A stretch of 25,825 nt of DNA from Roseivirga sp. UBA7431. Its GTDB lineage: Bacteria > Bacteroidota > Bacteroidia > Cytophagales > Cyclobacteriaceae. This document shows, in pieces, positions 7,676 through 15,010 of the stretch. The translations under genes and the position numbers were made by a program. The stretch is from contig DLQN01000114.1 in assembly GCA_002477595.1 (NCBI GenBank), positions 1 through 25,825 on the forward strand, written 5' to 3'. Within the stretch, counting starts at the first letter, position 1. Each line of letters starts with the position of its first letter. The notes beneath the pieces are model-generated. The model had not been told where the DNA came from and ran no database searches. It saw only the letters and a list, made by a program, of their open reading frames with translations.

Positions 7676-9361
7676 ATGAAGAAGTTCTTAGTCCTAATTC
7701 TCCTCATATCAGTATGCTCTGCTGAGGCGCAAGATAGAATCACAGGCAGCAAATTTGCCACACGCTCAGAGGTAATCGCTCAAAACGGAATGGCGGCTAC
7801 TAGTCAGCCTTTAGCCACTCAAGTGGCCCTAGACATCTTAAAGAAAGGCGGTAACGCCATTGATGCAGCAATAGCCGCTAACGCAGTACTCGGGCTCGTA
7901 GAGCCCACAGGCAATGGTATTGGTGGCGATCTATTTGCTATTGTTTGGGATGCTAAGACGCAACAGCTCTACGGGCTTAATGCCTCAGGCCGTTCTCCCT
8001 ACAGCCTATCGCTTGACTACTTCAAGACTAACGGCTACGAAAAAATTCCTTCTTATGGCCCTTTACCAGTATCGGTACCAGGAGCAGTTGACGGCTGGTT
8101 CGAATTACATGGAAAATTTGGCTCCATGGAGATGCAAGAGATTCTACAACCCGCCATCAATTATGCCAACAATGGCTTTCCTGTAACCGAGCTAATTTCT
8201 TGGTATATGGCAAGAGGTGCCGCAAACCTAAAAAGGTTTCCAGGATTCAAAGAAGTATATATGCCTAACGGATCAACACCCAAGAAAGGTGAAGTTTTTA
8301 AAAACCCAGCCTTAGCCAATACGCTTAGCTTAATTGCAAAAGGAGGACGTGATGCCTTCTACAAAGGCCCCGTGGCGAAGACCATTGCTGATTATATGGA
8401 TCAACTTGGTGGATTCTTATCAGAAAAAGACCTTTCCGATCATACTTCAGAGTGGGTAGAGCCTGTATCAGTTAACTATCGTGGCTACGATGTTTGGGAG
8501 CTACCTCCAAACGGACAGGGAATAGCTGCCCTTCAGCAATTGAAAATCTTAGAAGCTTATGACTTGAAATCAATGGGTTTCGGTAGTACAGAATACATCC
8601 ACACCTTTACAGAGGCCAAGAAGCTAGCTTTTGCCGATCGCGCTAAGTTTTATGCAGATCAAGACTTTTATAAAACACCTATCGATTGGTTGATCTCAGA
8701 GGAATATGCCGCAGAACGAAGGAAACTCATCAACCCGGAAAAAGCAGCGCAGTCAGTTCCTGCTGGGCAACTGAAAGATGGAGATACCATTTACATGACG
8801 GTAGCAGATAAAGACGGCAATATGGTTTCACTCATCCAAAGTAATTATAGAGGCATGGGCTCGGGGATGACACCTCCAGGCTTAGGCTTCATTTTACAAG
8901 ACCGAGGAGAGTTATTCTCATTAGAGGAAGGGCATGCTAACGTATATGAGCCGCACAAGAGACCTTTTCATACCATCATTCCGGCTTTCATTACTAAAGA
9001 TGGAAAGCCCTGGGTAAGTTTTGGTTTAATGGGTGGCGCCACACAGCCACAAGGCCATGCGCAAATTGTCATCAACCTAATTGACTTTGGAATGAACTTG
9101 CAAGAAGCAGGTGATGCGCCTCGCATATTACACACGGGATCATCACAACCTACCGGATCGATAATGACCGATGGCGGGACGCTACAATTGGAAAGCGGCA
9201 TTGACTATGAAGTCATTCGCAAACTCGTTTTGATGGGCCATACCATGTCTTGGAACGTGGGTAGCTATGGTGGCTATCAAGCGATCATGTGGGATGATAA
9301 AAACAAAGTCTACTATGGTGCTTCTGAATCAAGGAAAGACGGACAAGCTGCGGGGTATTAA
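7676..9361 (+). CDS. ggt: Gamma-glutamyltransferase
   Basis: From the ATG at 7676 this is 561 residues with a signal peptide (KKFLVLILLISVCSAEAQ). A TTG at 7667 would add only three residues before the signal and is less likely. The N-terminal segment GMAATSQPLATQVALDILKKGGN and GNGIGGDLF are strongly family-typical. The autocleavage nucleophile is probably the Thr of GDTIYMTVADKDGN (about residue 371), where the heavy and light chains would separate. The light chain contains MGSGMTPPGLGF, PFHTIIPAF and GLMGGATQPQGHAQ. It would act in the periplasm on glutathione or other gamma-glutamyl compounds. It lies directly behind the LiaF-like gene. A degenerate REP-like hairpin starts 6 nt after the stop. 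Confidence 0.94.
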   Translation: MKKFLVLILLISVCSAEAQDRITGSKFATRSEVIAQNGMAATSQPLATQVALDILKKGGNAIDAAIAANAVLGLVEPTGNGIGGDLFAIVWDAKTQQLYGLNASGRSPYSLSLDYFKTNGYEKIPSYGPLPVSVPGAVDGWFELHGKFGSMEMQEILQPAINYANNGFPVTELISWYMARGAANLKRFPGFKEVYMPNGSTPKKGEVFKNPALANTLSLIAKGGRDAFYKGPVAKTIADYMDQLGGFLSEKDLSDHTSEWVEPVSVNYRGYDVWELPPNGQGIAALQQLKILEAYDLKSMGFGSTEYIHTFTEAKKLAFADRAKFYADQDFYKTPIDWLISEEYAAERRKLINPEKAAQSVPAGQLKDGDTIYMTVADKDGNMVSLIQSNYRGMGSGMTPPGLGFILQDRGELFSLEEGHANVYEPHKRPFHTIIPAFITKDGKPWVSFGLMGGATQPQGHAQIVINLIDFGMNLQEAGDAPRILHTGSSQPTGSIMTDGGTLQLESGIDYEVIRKLVLMGHTMSWNVGSYGGYQAIMWDDKNKVYYGASESRKDGQAAGY

Positions 9362-9366
9362 CCCTC

Positions 9367-9392
9367 TCATAGCCCCCTAAAAGGGACACTCA
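9367..9392. repeat. Degenerate type-2 REP-like hairpin
   Basis: This 26-nt stretch matches the type-2 hairpin at 9471-9496 at about 20 of 26 positions. It lies just after the gamma-glutamyltransferase stop and may also act as an mRNA 3' end. Confidence 0.45.
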
Positions 9393-9417
9393 AACACATA
9401 AAAGAATGTAAGCTTAA

Positions 9418-9443
9418 TCAGAGTCCTCTGCGAGAGACTCTGA
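9418..9443. repeat. Type-1 REP-like hairpin (copy 1)
   Basis: Arms TCAGAGTC and GACTCTGA enclose a bulged C, then TCT-GCG-AGA as a 3-bp inner stem with a 3-nt loop. It is preceded by GTAAGCTTAA (9408-9417). Confidence 0.85.
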
Positions 9444-9470
9444 TAGTGATGGTAATCTGGCATTTCACAC

Positions 9471-9496
9471 TCAGAGTCTCCTGAAAGGGACTCTGA
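9471..9496. repeat. Type-2 REP-like hairpin (copy 1)
   Basis: Same outer arms as type 1, but the bulge is T and the inner stem is CCT-GAA-AGG. It ends 11 nt before the transposase stop codon. The inner stem differs from type 1 by a compensated pair while the bulge position is kept. Confidence 0.85.
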
Positions 9497-9507
9497 ACAA
9501 GAGGGTT

Positions 9508-10071
9508 TTAAATCACATCCATATAATGCGTAATCCAAGGGTTAAGTTGATTTGATTCGTAAAAACCAGCACTGGAATAGGGGTAATCAATCCAATCTTC
9601 ACACAAATGCCATTTCCCAGACACAGGGTTGTGGTGGATATAATCAAGTTTTGTCTCAACCATTTTACGGTTAAAGCATTCCTTAGCATCGAAAGAAGAA
9701 ACAAATACCTGATGTTTTTTCCCTTTTAGGCTTTCTTTATTAGCCACCGAATTCGAAAGAAAATTTAAGATCTTTTGATGTTCTCCAACTTCAAGCCCTT
9801 TCACAATATCATATGCTAAAAACCGCTTGCCATTAGCGACTAATTGATTCAGATTTTTATCACACTTCTCATCTAAGAAAAGTAGGGCATGAAAATGATT
9901 GGGCATTATTACATAGCCTAAAACAAAAGCTTCCCTTGATTTTAAGTATTCAAACCACTTACTAAATGCAGCATAACTATTTGAGAGATCGATGAGGGGA
10001 AGCCATTTAAAGCATGTGAACGTAATGAAAAACACAGTATGCTTGGCCTCATGTATTCTGTGTGTGCTCAT
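9508..10071 (-). CDS. REP-associated tyrosine transposase (RAYT, Y1/IS200-like)
   Basis: This 187-residue protein starts at the ATG at 10071. It carries the Y1-transposase HUH signature as VIMPNHFHALLFL, with H59 and H61. The likely nucleophilic tyrosine is Y144 in ETKLDYIHHNPV. The C-terminal region WIDYPYSSAGFYE matches the RAYT-type ending (YPYSSA). The family makes single-strand cuts and forms a 5'-phosphotyrosine link at REP hairpins. Here the gene is flanked closely on both sides by 26-nt hairpins, which are probably its substrates. All catalytic residues appear present and the length is normal, so it may be active. Neighbouring genes are intact and unrelated. Confidence 0.9.
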   Translation of the reverse strand: MSTHRIHEAKHTVFFITFTCFKWLPLIDLSNSYAAFSKWFEYLKSREAFVLGYVIMPNHFHALLFLDEKCDKNLNQLVANGKRFLAYDIVKGLEVGEHQKILNFLSNSVANKESLKGKKHQVFVSSFDAKECFNRKMVETKLDYIHHNPVSGKWHLCEDWIDYPYSSAGFYESNQLNPWITHYMDVI

Positions 10072-10098
10072 GATTGAATTTAATCATAATATTACTCT

Positions 10099-10124
10099 TC
10101 AGAGTCCTCTGCGAGAGACTCTGA
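10099..10124. repeat. Type-1 REP-like hairpin (copy 2)
   Basis: Identical over all 26 nt to the copy at 9418-9443. It lies 28 nt upstream of the transposase start and is followed by TTGGGAAAG. Confidence 0.85.
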
Positions 10125-10133
10125 TTGGGAAAG

Positions 10134-10159
10134 TTTAAGTCCTCTCCGAGAGACACTGA
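10134..10159. repeat. Type-1 REP-like hairpin, degenerate copy
   Basis: Retains GTCCTCTCCGAGAGAC and the 3' CTGA but has lost most of the left outer arm. The preceding AAGTTTAA matches the flank of the complete copies, so an internal loss of a few bases is likely. Confidence 0.6.
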
Positions 10160-10186
10160 TGGTAATCATAATCTGCCATTTCACGC

Positions 10187-10212
10187 TCAGAGTCTCCTGA
10201 AAGGGACTCTGA
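10187..10212. repeat. Type-2 REP-like hairpin (copy 2)
   Basis: Identical over 26 nt to 9471-9496. The flanks are also conserved (CATTTCAC before and CAAGAGGGT after). Confidence 0.85.
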
Positions 10213-10302
10213 GCAAGAGGGTGAAAAAACCATAATCTAGGTTAGATCATCTTTATCCAAAGTCCTACACGAATGAAGAGATAACAAAGAAGGTAAGTTT
10301 AA

Positions 10303-10328
10303 TCAGAGTCCTCTACGAGAGACTCTGA
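10303..10328. repeat. Type-1 REP-like hairpin (copy 3)
   Basis: Matches copy 1 except that the loop is ACG instead of GCG. It is preceded by GTAAGTTTAA (10293-10302), the same flank as copy 1 with one change. Confidence 0.85.
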
Positions 10329-10335
10329 TTGAGGA

Positions 10336-10346
10336 AGAGACTCTGA
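10336..10346. repeat. Half REP-like hairpin
   Basis: AGAGACTCTGA followed by TTGGGGAAG reproduces the right arm and right flank of a type-1 element. The left arm is missing. Confidence 0.55.
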
Positions 10347-10373
10347 TTGGGGAAGTAAGTGCCAGAGATCAAT

Positions 10374-12554
10374 CTAGCGCGCTAGCTCTACTATAATCCC
10401 TCCATTGACAACAAACCCTTCTAAGGGCGCCCAAACGTCCAATAATTCAGGTGCCATGCTTGCCCCTAAGTTGATATTCTCAAACCTGGATTGACGGGTG
10501 TCGGTGAAGTTTTCGAAATTTAGGTATACACTTAAATTCTTAAATTTTCTAAGCGCCATAAATCCGACAATCCAAAAGTCATCCGTCTCAGACAAATCGT
10601 TTCTTAATTGTCTACTGGTATAGTAGCCTTCTAGACCCAATCGCCACTTGCCTTCCACCTCATAAACAAGCACTGTTCCAATGTTATGTTTGGCTGTTAG
10701 CGGCTTCTGATCATTTATGTTTTCATAGTCAAGCCTTGTATCTATTAAAGCATAGTTGAAAAACAGTTTAAAGTCTTTATAAGTCAACTTTAAGTTTGTC
10801 TCAAGACCTCTCGAACTCACAGGACCACTAGCATTCTCAAAAAGAAAATTATTTACTGGGTTCTCAGTTAAGACCAAGGGATCATTCAAGGTTGTGTAAA
10901 AAAAGAGTTGATTCAAACTAAACGTCCAGTCGTTACCAAATGCTGTTTTGTAATTGATGTCAAAATTTCCTCCGTAAGATCGTTCTGCATCCAAGTCCTC
11001 GAGATTGAAAGCACTCAATCCACGAAAAGAAAGTCGTTCTGTGTCTTCTGTGAAAATAGTAGGGGTTTTATACCCTAAACCTCCACTTAGGCGATAAGTG
11101 AAGCTAGTATTTGGCTTATAAAACAAGGCAACACGTGGCAAAGCGAACCAACCATAGTCGTCATTATGGTCCAATCTAAATCCAGATTCAATTGAGAAAC
11201 GGTCTGAGAGTTTAGATACTTGCTGCGCAAAAATTCCTGATGTGAATTGATTATAACTTCGATCACTCGTTGTCAAATCACCCTCATTAAAATTATCTGA
11301 AATCACATTGGCCCCTAAAACCCAACTGCTCTCCTCACTACCAAAGGAATAGGTTGCCTCGCTAAAAGAAGACAATTGCTCTCCATTAAAGGCATAATTA
11401 AACTGGTCAATAGAGCGATCAAAATGCAGCAAGCTATTCTTTATGATCAGCTGTCGGTTATTGTCCCATTTCTTCTCATACGTCAACTGGTAAGACAGTC
11501 TATTTGTATTGTTGTCTTGCAAATACTGATTAGTAGAGGCCGCTTCCGTGTCAATGGCATCTAGGTTGCCTCCAAGCCGTTCTTCGAAGGTACCGTTGAG
11601 TGAAACTCTTAATTTACTATCTGCTGATGGATAATAGAAAAAAGTTGGATTAATAGTGACTCTTCTCACCTCTGGAATTTCAGAGAAATTATCAGCATTA
11701 GGATCATAAGCGCTTTGTCGATTTCCTGAAGCAAAGAAGCTAATCCCAACCTTATCATTTCTTCTGGCCATAAAGGTATTCAGTGTGGTTCCTCCGGCTG
11801 AAGTTTGATCCATCATGATCTTTAGTTTAGGGGCTTCTTCAGGTTGTATACTCACCAAGTTGACAAGACCTGCAATGGCACCGCCTCCATAAAGCGTAGA
11901 ATTACTCCCCTTGATCACTTCTACTTGCTTTAGATCCAAGGGCGGTATTTGCATGATGCTTAAACCTCCTGAGAATCCACCAAAAATTGGAAAACCGTCT
12001 TTTAGAAGTTGCGTATAACGGCCATCAAGTCCTTGAATTCTAATGCTCTGATTGGCCGAACTAGGGGAAGTCACCTGCATTTGTATACCTGTACTTTCGC
12101 GCAAGAGCATAGCAATATTATCGGAGCGCATAACTGCCTTCTCTTCTAGTTCTTCGGTACCTAGAAACTCTATCCTAGTGGGTATGTCTTCAATATTTCT
12201 AGAGTTTCTAGTGGTGGTCACTATTATCTCTTCCATCTCCTCAGATTCTTCTTCCATTAAAATGAGAATGGGTTGAGCCTCACTGATTGGCAGGTCATAG
12301 GTCTTTACCTGAGCTGCATAACCTACGAATGAAAAGGTCACCTTAATTTTATTGACGCCTGCTGTTAGTTTCAGGTTGGCGACACCATCGTCACCCGCAA
12401 TAGCCCCATTGGTTGGGCTGACTGTTGCAGTTGCTCCTGCTAGAGGTGTGTTGTCCTCTTTGTCGAGTATTTTAAAGCTTACTGAATTTTGTGCGAGAGT
12501 CGAAGTGATAGACATTGTCATCACCAAGCAGACAAAAAGAAATCTAATGTGCAT
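10374..12554 (-). CDS. TonB-dependent receptor with carboxypeptidase-regulatory-like N-terminal domain
   Basis: This 726-residue protein has a signal peptide (about 1-21, ending STLAQ). An Ig-like CarboxypepD_reg domain spans about 22-105 (VSFKILDKEDNTPLAGATATV ... GVANL), followed by a TonB-box-like stretch EEIIVTTTRNSRN (109-121). The plug domain contains IRIQGLDGRYTQLLKDGFPIFGG and VEVIKGSNSTLYGGGAIAGLVNLV, and the rest is a 22-strand-type barrel. It sits in the outer membrane and imports a ligand using TonB energy. The substrate is not evident. Location behind a metal-efflux operon suggests a metal or metal chelate, but a terminator (12637-12665) separates them and it has its own -7 box. 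The protein ends in ELAR rather than the usual aromatic residue. Confidence 0.9.
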   Translation of the reverse strand: MHIRFLFVCLVMTMSITSTLAQNSVSFKILDKEDNTPLAGATATVSPTNGAIAGDDGVANLKLTAGVNKIKVTFSFVGYAAQVKTYDLPISEAQPILILMEEESEEMEEIIVTTTRNSRNIEDIPTRIEFLGTEELEEKAVMRSDNIAMLLRESTGIQMQVTSPSSANQSIRIQGLDGRYTQLLKDGFPIFGGFSGGLSIMQIPPLDLKQVEVIKGSNSTLYGGGAIAGLVNLVSIQPEEAPKLKIMMDQTSAGGTTLNTFMARRNDKVGISFFASGNRQSAYDPNADNFSEIPEVRRVTINPTFFYYPSADSKLRVSLNGTFEERLGGNLDAIDTEAASTNQYLQDNNTNRLSYQLTYEKKWDNNRQLIIKNSLLHFDRSIDQFNYAFNGEQLSSFSEATYSFGSEESSWVLGANVISDNFNEGDLTTSDRSYNQFTSGIFAQQVSKLSDRFSIESGFRLDHNDDYGWFALPRVALFYKPNTSFTYRLSGGLGYKTPTIFTEDTERLSFRGLSAFNLEDLDAERSYGGNFDINYKTAFGNDWTFSLNQLFFYTTLNDPLVLTENPVNNFLFENASGPVSSRGLETNLKLTYKDFKLFFNYALIDTRLDYENINDQKPLTAKHNIGTVLVYEVEGKWRLGLEGYYTSRQLRNDLSETDDFWIVGFMALRKFKNLSVYLNFENFTDTRQSRFENINLGASMAPELLDVWAPLEGFVVNGGIIVELAR

Positions 12555-12575
12555 TGAGTTTTAATTTGACTGCCA

Positions 12576-12583
12576 CAAAGATA
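12576..12583 (-). promoter_or_regulatory. -7 box of the TonB receptor gene
   Basis: TATCTTTG on the minus strand fits TAnnTTTG exactly, 22 nt before the start codon. A TTG lies only 15 nt further upstream, shorter than the usual 19-21. Confidence 0.5.
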
Positions 12584-12636
12584 ATATCGGATAGGATGCA
12601 ACAGGGCTTCAGCTATATTAAATCAGTCCCTTTCAT

Positions 12637-12665
12637 AAAAAACCACCCAAGTTGCCTTGGGTGGT
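12637..12665 (-). terminator. Rho-independent terminator of the metal-efflux operon
   Basis: ACCACCCAAG (12642-12651) pairs perfectly with CTTGGGTGGT (12656-12665) around a 4-nt loop. On the minus strand the stem runs into six T residues (12642-12637). It lies 85 nt after the stop of the DUF3347 lipoprotein gene and before the TonB receptor gene. Confidence 0.92.
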
Positions 12666-12749
12666 CACACAAACACACACGACTCATCAGTAAACTGACG
12701 AGATATCTTAAGCTAAGAACTTATCAGGTAGACTTAACAAAGGCGTCTA

Positions 12750-13205
12750 TTAGCCACCTACTTTTTCTTGCACGCTTCCACAATGCAGCATCTTGTCTCC
12801 GAAGTAAGGATTATTCACTTCCATCTCAGCAGCTAACCAATAAGCACCCTTGTTATTAAAGGCCATTGGACAGTACTGCTTGTAAAGTGGGCTATCTGAA
12901 CCGCTGGCCTGAACCAGCTCATACATTTTCATAGAGAGCGCTTCAAATGCTTGACGCTGTACCTTCACGTCACTCGTGCCAGCAATCATCTCTAAATCAC
13001 TTTTCAAAGACACATTTTCAGATGTACTCAGAAAGGCCTTGGCTGCACTTTGAGCCTTAGCGCCATCGGTCAAAACCAATGCGTCCTTTACTGCTAAATA
13101 ATAAGTAATCTGATCTGTAGCTTTTACAGATTCATTGTTCTCCTTCTTTCCTCCACAAGCAGTCACTACGATAGCTAGGGCGATAAGTAATGTTATCTTC
13201 TTCAT
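12750..13205 (-). CDS. DUF3347 lipoprotein
   Basis: The start chosen is the ATG at 13205, which gives 151 residues beginning MKKITLLIALAIVVTACGG. This is a lipoprotein signal with the acylated Cys at 17. A longer frame from 13250 would bury the signal and is rejected. The body matches DUF3347: helical YYLAVKDALVLTDG, QRQAFEALSMKMYELV, then SPLYKQYCPMAFNNKGAYW and NPYFGDKMLHCG. Potential metal ligands are C112, M114, M139, H141 and C142. It starts 8 nt after the adaptor gene, whose own C-terminal domain is a clear paralogue. It is probably a periplasmic, membrane-anchored metal-binding or adaptor-assisting protein; function is inferred. A terminator follows. Confidence 0.88.
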   Translation of the reverse strand: MKKITLLIALAIVVTACGGKKENNESVKATDQITYYLAVKDALVLTDGAKAQSAAKAFLSTSENVSLKSDLEMIAGTSDVKVQRQAFEALSMKMYELVQASGSDSPLYKQYCPMAFNNKGAYWLAAEMEVNNPYFGDKMLHCGSVQEKVGG

Positions 13206-13213
13206 ATTCGTTT

Positions 13214-15010
13214 TTAATTTCCTTCGATTATTGATTCTACATTTCCACAAGTCAGCATTACATCACCGAAATATGGGTTGACTATATTTTCTTCTTTGCT
13301 GATCCAAGTAGCTCCTTGATTGTTATTGGCCATAGGGCAAAACTGCACGTAGAGCGGGCTATCAAAGCTGGTTCCAAATGACTGCACTGCATTAATCAAT
13401 GCCTTTGAAAGGTTGATAAACTGAAGTCTTTGAATATCTCTATCTCCGCTTGTCGTAATAGTTTCTAAGCTCTCTGTCATAGGCTTTAGTAATGACATCC
13501 AGTGCAAGTGGGCTTCTCCCTTAACCAGCGACATATCGACTTGATCTAATGTTGTTTTTACCTTGATTCCTTCCTTACGGATACTGCTCCCGTTCCCCTC
13601 GACCATTAGGTCCTTTAGAGCAATATATTTCATAGAAAGATTCATCAACTGCTCTTGAAACTTTGGATCAACTTGATTCTTATAATCCTTAGAATCAGGC
13701 AATTCAACCACGTAAAAAGAGTTTTCAGGACTAGCCTCATTACCACTATTCATTGATTGCTCTCCATGATTGTGACCAGTAGAAGAGGCTCCACCTGTTG
13801 GGTTCATCATGCTGATCTTTCCTCTGAGTTGTGCTTCTGCATCAAGGGTGAATGCGCCATTGACTACCACTTCTTCTCCTTCTTTTAATCCAGACTCAAT
13901 CACATACTGATTATTCACAGCTTCACCCAGAACCACCTCTCTTAGTTCAAAACTTCGCTCATTTGATGATTTCACATAAACGATAGACCTTTTCCCTGTC
14001 CAAAGCACCGCTGATTTCGGTATTATAATACCAGCCTCACTACTCGAAAAGATAGACGTGGAAATAAACATTCCAGGCTTAAGGCTTCCTGATGAATTAT
14101 TCAGGTCAGCCCTCACCTCCACTATTCTCGTCTGTTGATCTACTGCTGGCGAAATGAACGAAACAGTGCCCTCCTGAGATTTACTCGTGGCCTTGTTTTC
14201 AAGTTTAAGGCGATCACCTAAGCGAATTTTCCCTAAATCCTTTTCATATACCTCGAATACCGCCCAAACCTTTGAGAGATCTGTGATTTCCATTAATCCA
14301 CCGCCTTCAGGTAAATGATTTCCTGTATTGATTAATTTCTTGCTGATAATACCGTCAAAGTCTGCCAATAGATCGAAATTCCGCATAGGCGCTTGAGAAG
14401 TCTCTATCTCATTAATCTGCTCCATAGTCAGTTTCCAATGATGTAGTTTTCTACGGGCCGCTGCCAATAAAATGGGGTTGGTATCCTCCAGCTTCTTTGC
14501 CTCAATCAATTCTTCTTGCGCAGCAACCAGCTCTGGAGAGTAGATGGAAGCTATTTTCTCACCCTTCTTGATCAAGTCTCCTTCGAAACTTTTATAAAGC
14601 GCGTCAACACGCCCAGCAAAGTGAGTGGTTTGAACCTTCACTCTTCTCTCGTCTACTTTTATCTTTCCGCTTAAGCGCAATACGTCATCGACTGATCCTG
14701 ATCCTACGATAGCTGTCTGAATATTCGCTAATTGAATGGCTGCATTTGACATTTTCATGACTGCTGGATCACCTCCTTCATCATTCGAAACGGGAATGAG
14801 GTCCATGCCACAAAAAGGACAAGCACCTGGTTCGGATTGTCTCACCTGTGGATGCATGGAACAAGTCCAAAGTCCATCAGCATTAAGTTCATAGGCATGC
14901 TCGGTATCCAATTCAGTACCTGAATTGCCCCCGAAAAACATTGCTCCTGCGGCTACTCCTAGTAGGAGGGTAAAACCAACAGTAATTAGGGTTGATCTAT
15001 TTAATTTCAT
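13214..15010 (-). CDS. CusB-type periplasmic adaptor with N-terminal heavy-metal-binding domain and C-terminal DUF3347
   Basis: This 598-residue RND membrane-fusion protein has one N-terminal anchor (about 8-27). A heavy-metal-binding domain follows at about 47-75 (WTCSMHPQVRQSEPGACPFCGMDL, with C50, M52, H53, C64, C67 and M69). The adaptor core runs from about 85 to 400, with the lipoyl/barrel phrase GRVDALYKSFEGDLIKKGEKIASIYSPEL, a helical hairpin, and KPGMFISTSI. A His-rich linker (GHNHGEQSM, 412-420) leads to a DUF3347 domain at about 445-598, with FCPM at 557-560 and MLTCG at 585-589. It would link the inner-membrane pump to the TolC-type channel and hand over metal, most likely Cu(I)/Ag(I). 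It overlaps the upstream channel gene by 14 nt. Confidence 0.92.
   Translation of the reverse strand: MKLNRSTLITVGFTLLLGVAAGAMFFGGNSGTELDTEHAYELNADGLWTCSMHPQVRQSEPGACPFCGMDLIPVSNDEGGDPAVMKMSNAAIQLANIQTAIVGSGSVDDVLRLSGKIKVDERRVKVQTTHFAGRVDALYKSFEGDLIKKGEKIASIYSPELVAAQEELIEAKKLEDTNPILLAAARRKLHHWKLTMEQINEIETSQAPMRNFDLLADFDGIISKKLINTGNHLPEGGGLMEITDLSKVWAVFEVYEKDLGKIRLGDRLKLENKATSKSQEGTVSFISPAVDQQTRIVEVRADLNNSSGSLKPGMFISTSIFSSSEAGIIIPKSAVLWTGKRSIVYVKSSNERSFELREVVLGEAVNNQYVIESGLKEGEEVVVNGAFTLDAEAQLRGKISMMNPTGGASSTGHNHGEQSMNSGNEASPENSFYVVELPDSKDYKNQVDPKFQEQLMNLSMKYIALKDLMVEGNGSSIRKEGIKVKTTLDQVDMSLVKGEAHLHWMSLLKPMTESLETITTSGDRDIQRLQFINLSKALINAVQSFGTSFDSPLYVQFCPMANNNQGATWISKEENIVNPYFGDVMLTCGNVESIIEGN

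Larger units (their letters stand above)
9367..10346. mobile_element. REP/RAYT cluster: Y1 transposase flanked by REP-like hairpins
   Basis: A single RAYT gene (9508-10071) sits between clusters of 26-nt hairpins. A composite unit (type-1 hairpin, GATGGTAATC-containing spacer, type-2 hairpin, then CAAGAGGGT) occurs in direct orientation on both sides, at 9418-9505 and 10134-10222. A type-1 copy at 10099-10124 starts 28 nt from the transposase start, and further copies extend to 10346. This is the arrangement known for REP-associated tyrosine transposases, which are thought to mobilise or maintain REP sequences rather than move as ordinary insertion sequences. Confidence 0.75.

Noticed and set aside
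9418..10346. Repeated 26-nt palindromic units that could suggest a CRISPR array
   Set aside because: The spacing is irregular, there are two alternating hairpin classes, the spacers between composite units are themselves repeated, and no cas genes are present. The REP/RAYT explanation fits better.
10374..10385. Palindrome CTAGCGCGCTAG
   Set aside because: It is the last four codons, including the stop, of the TonB receptor gene. Coding use explains it and no related copy was seen.
13206..13250. Longer start for the DUF3347 lipoprotein
   Set aside because: It would place 15 charged residues before a clear lipoprotein signal and overlap the adaptor gene. The ATG at 13205 is better.
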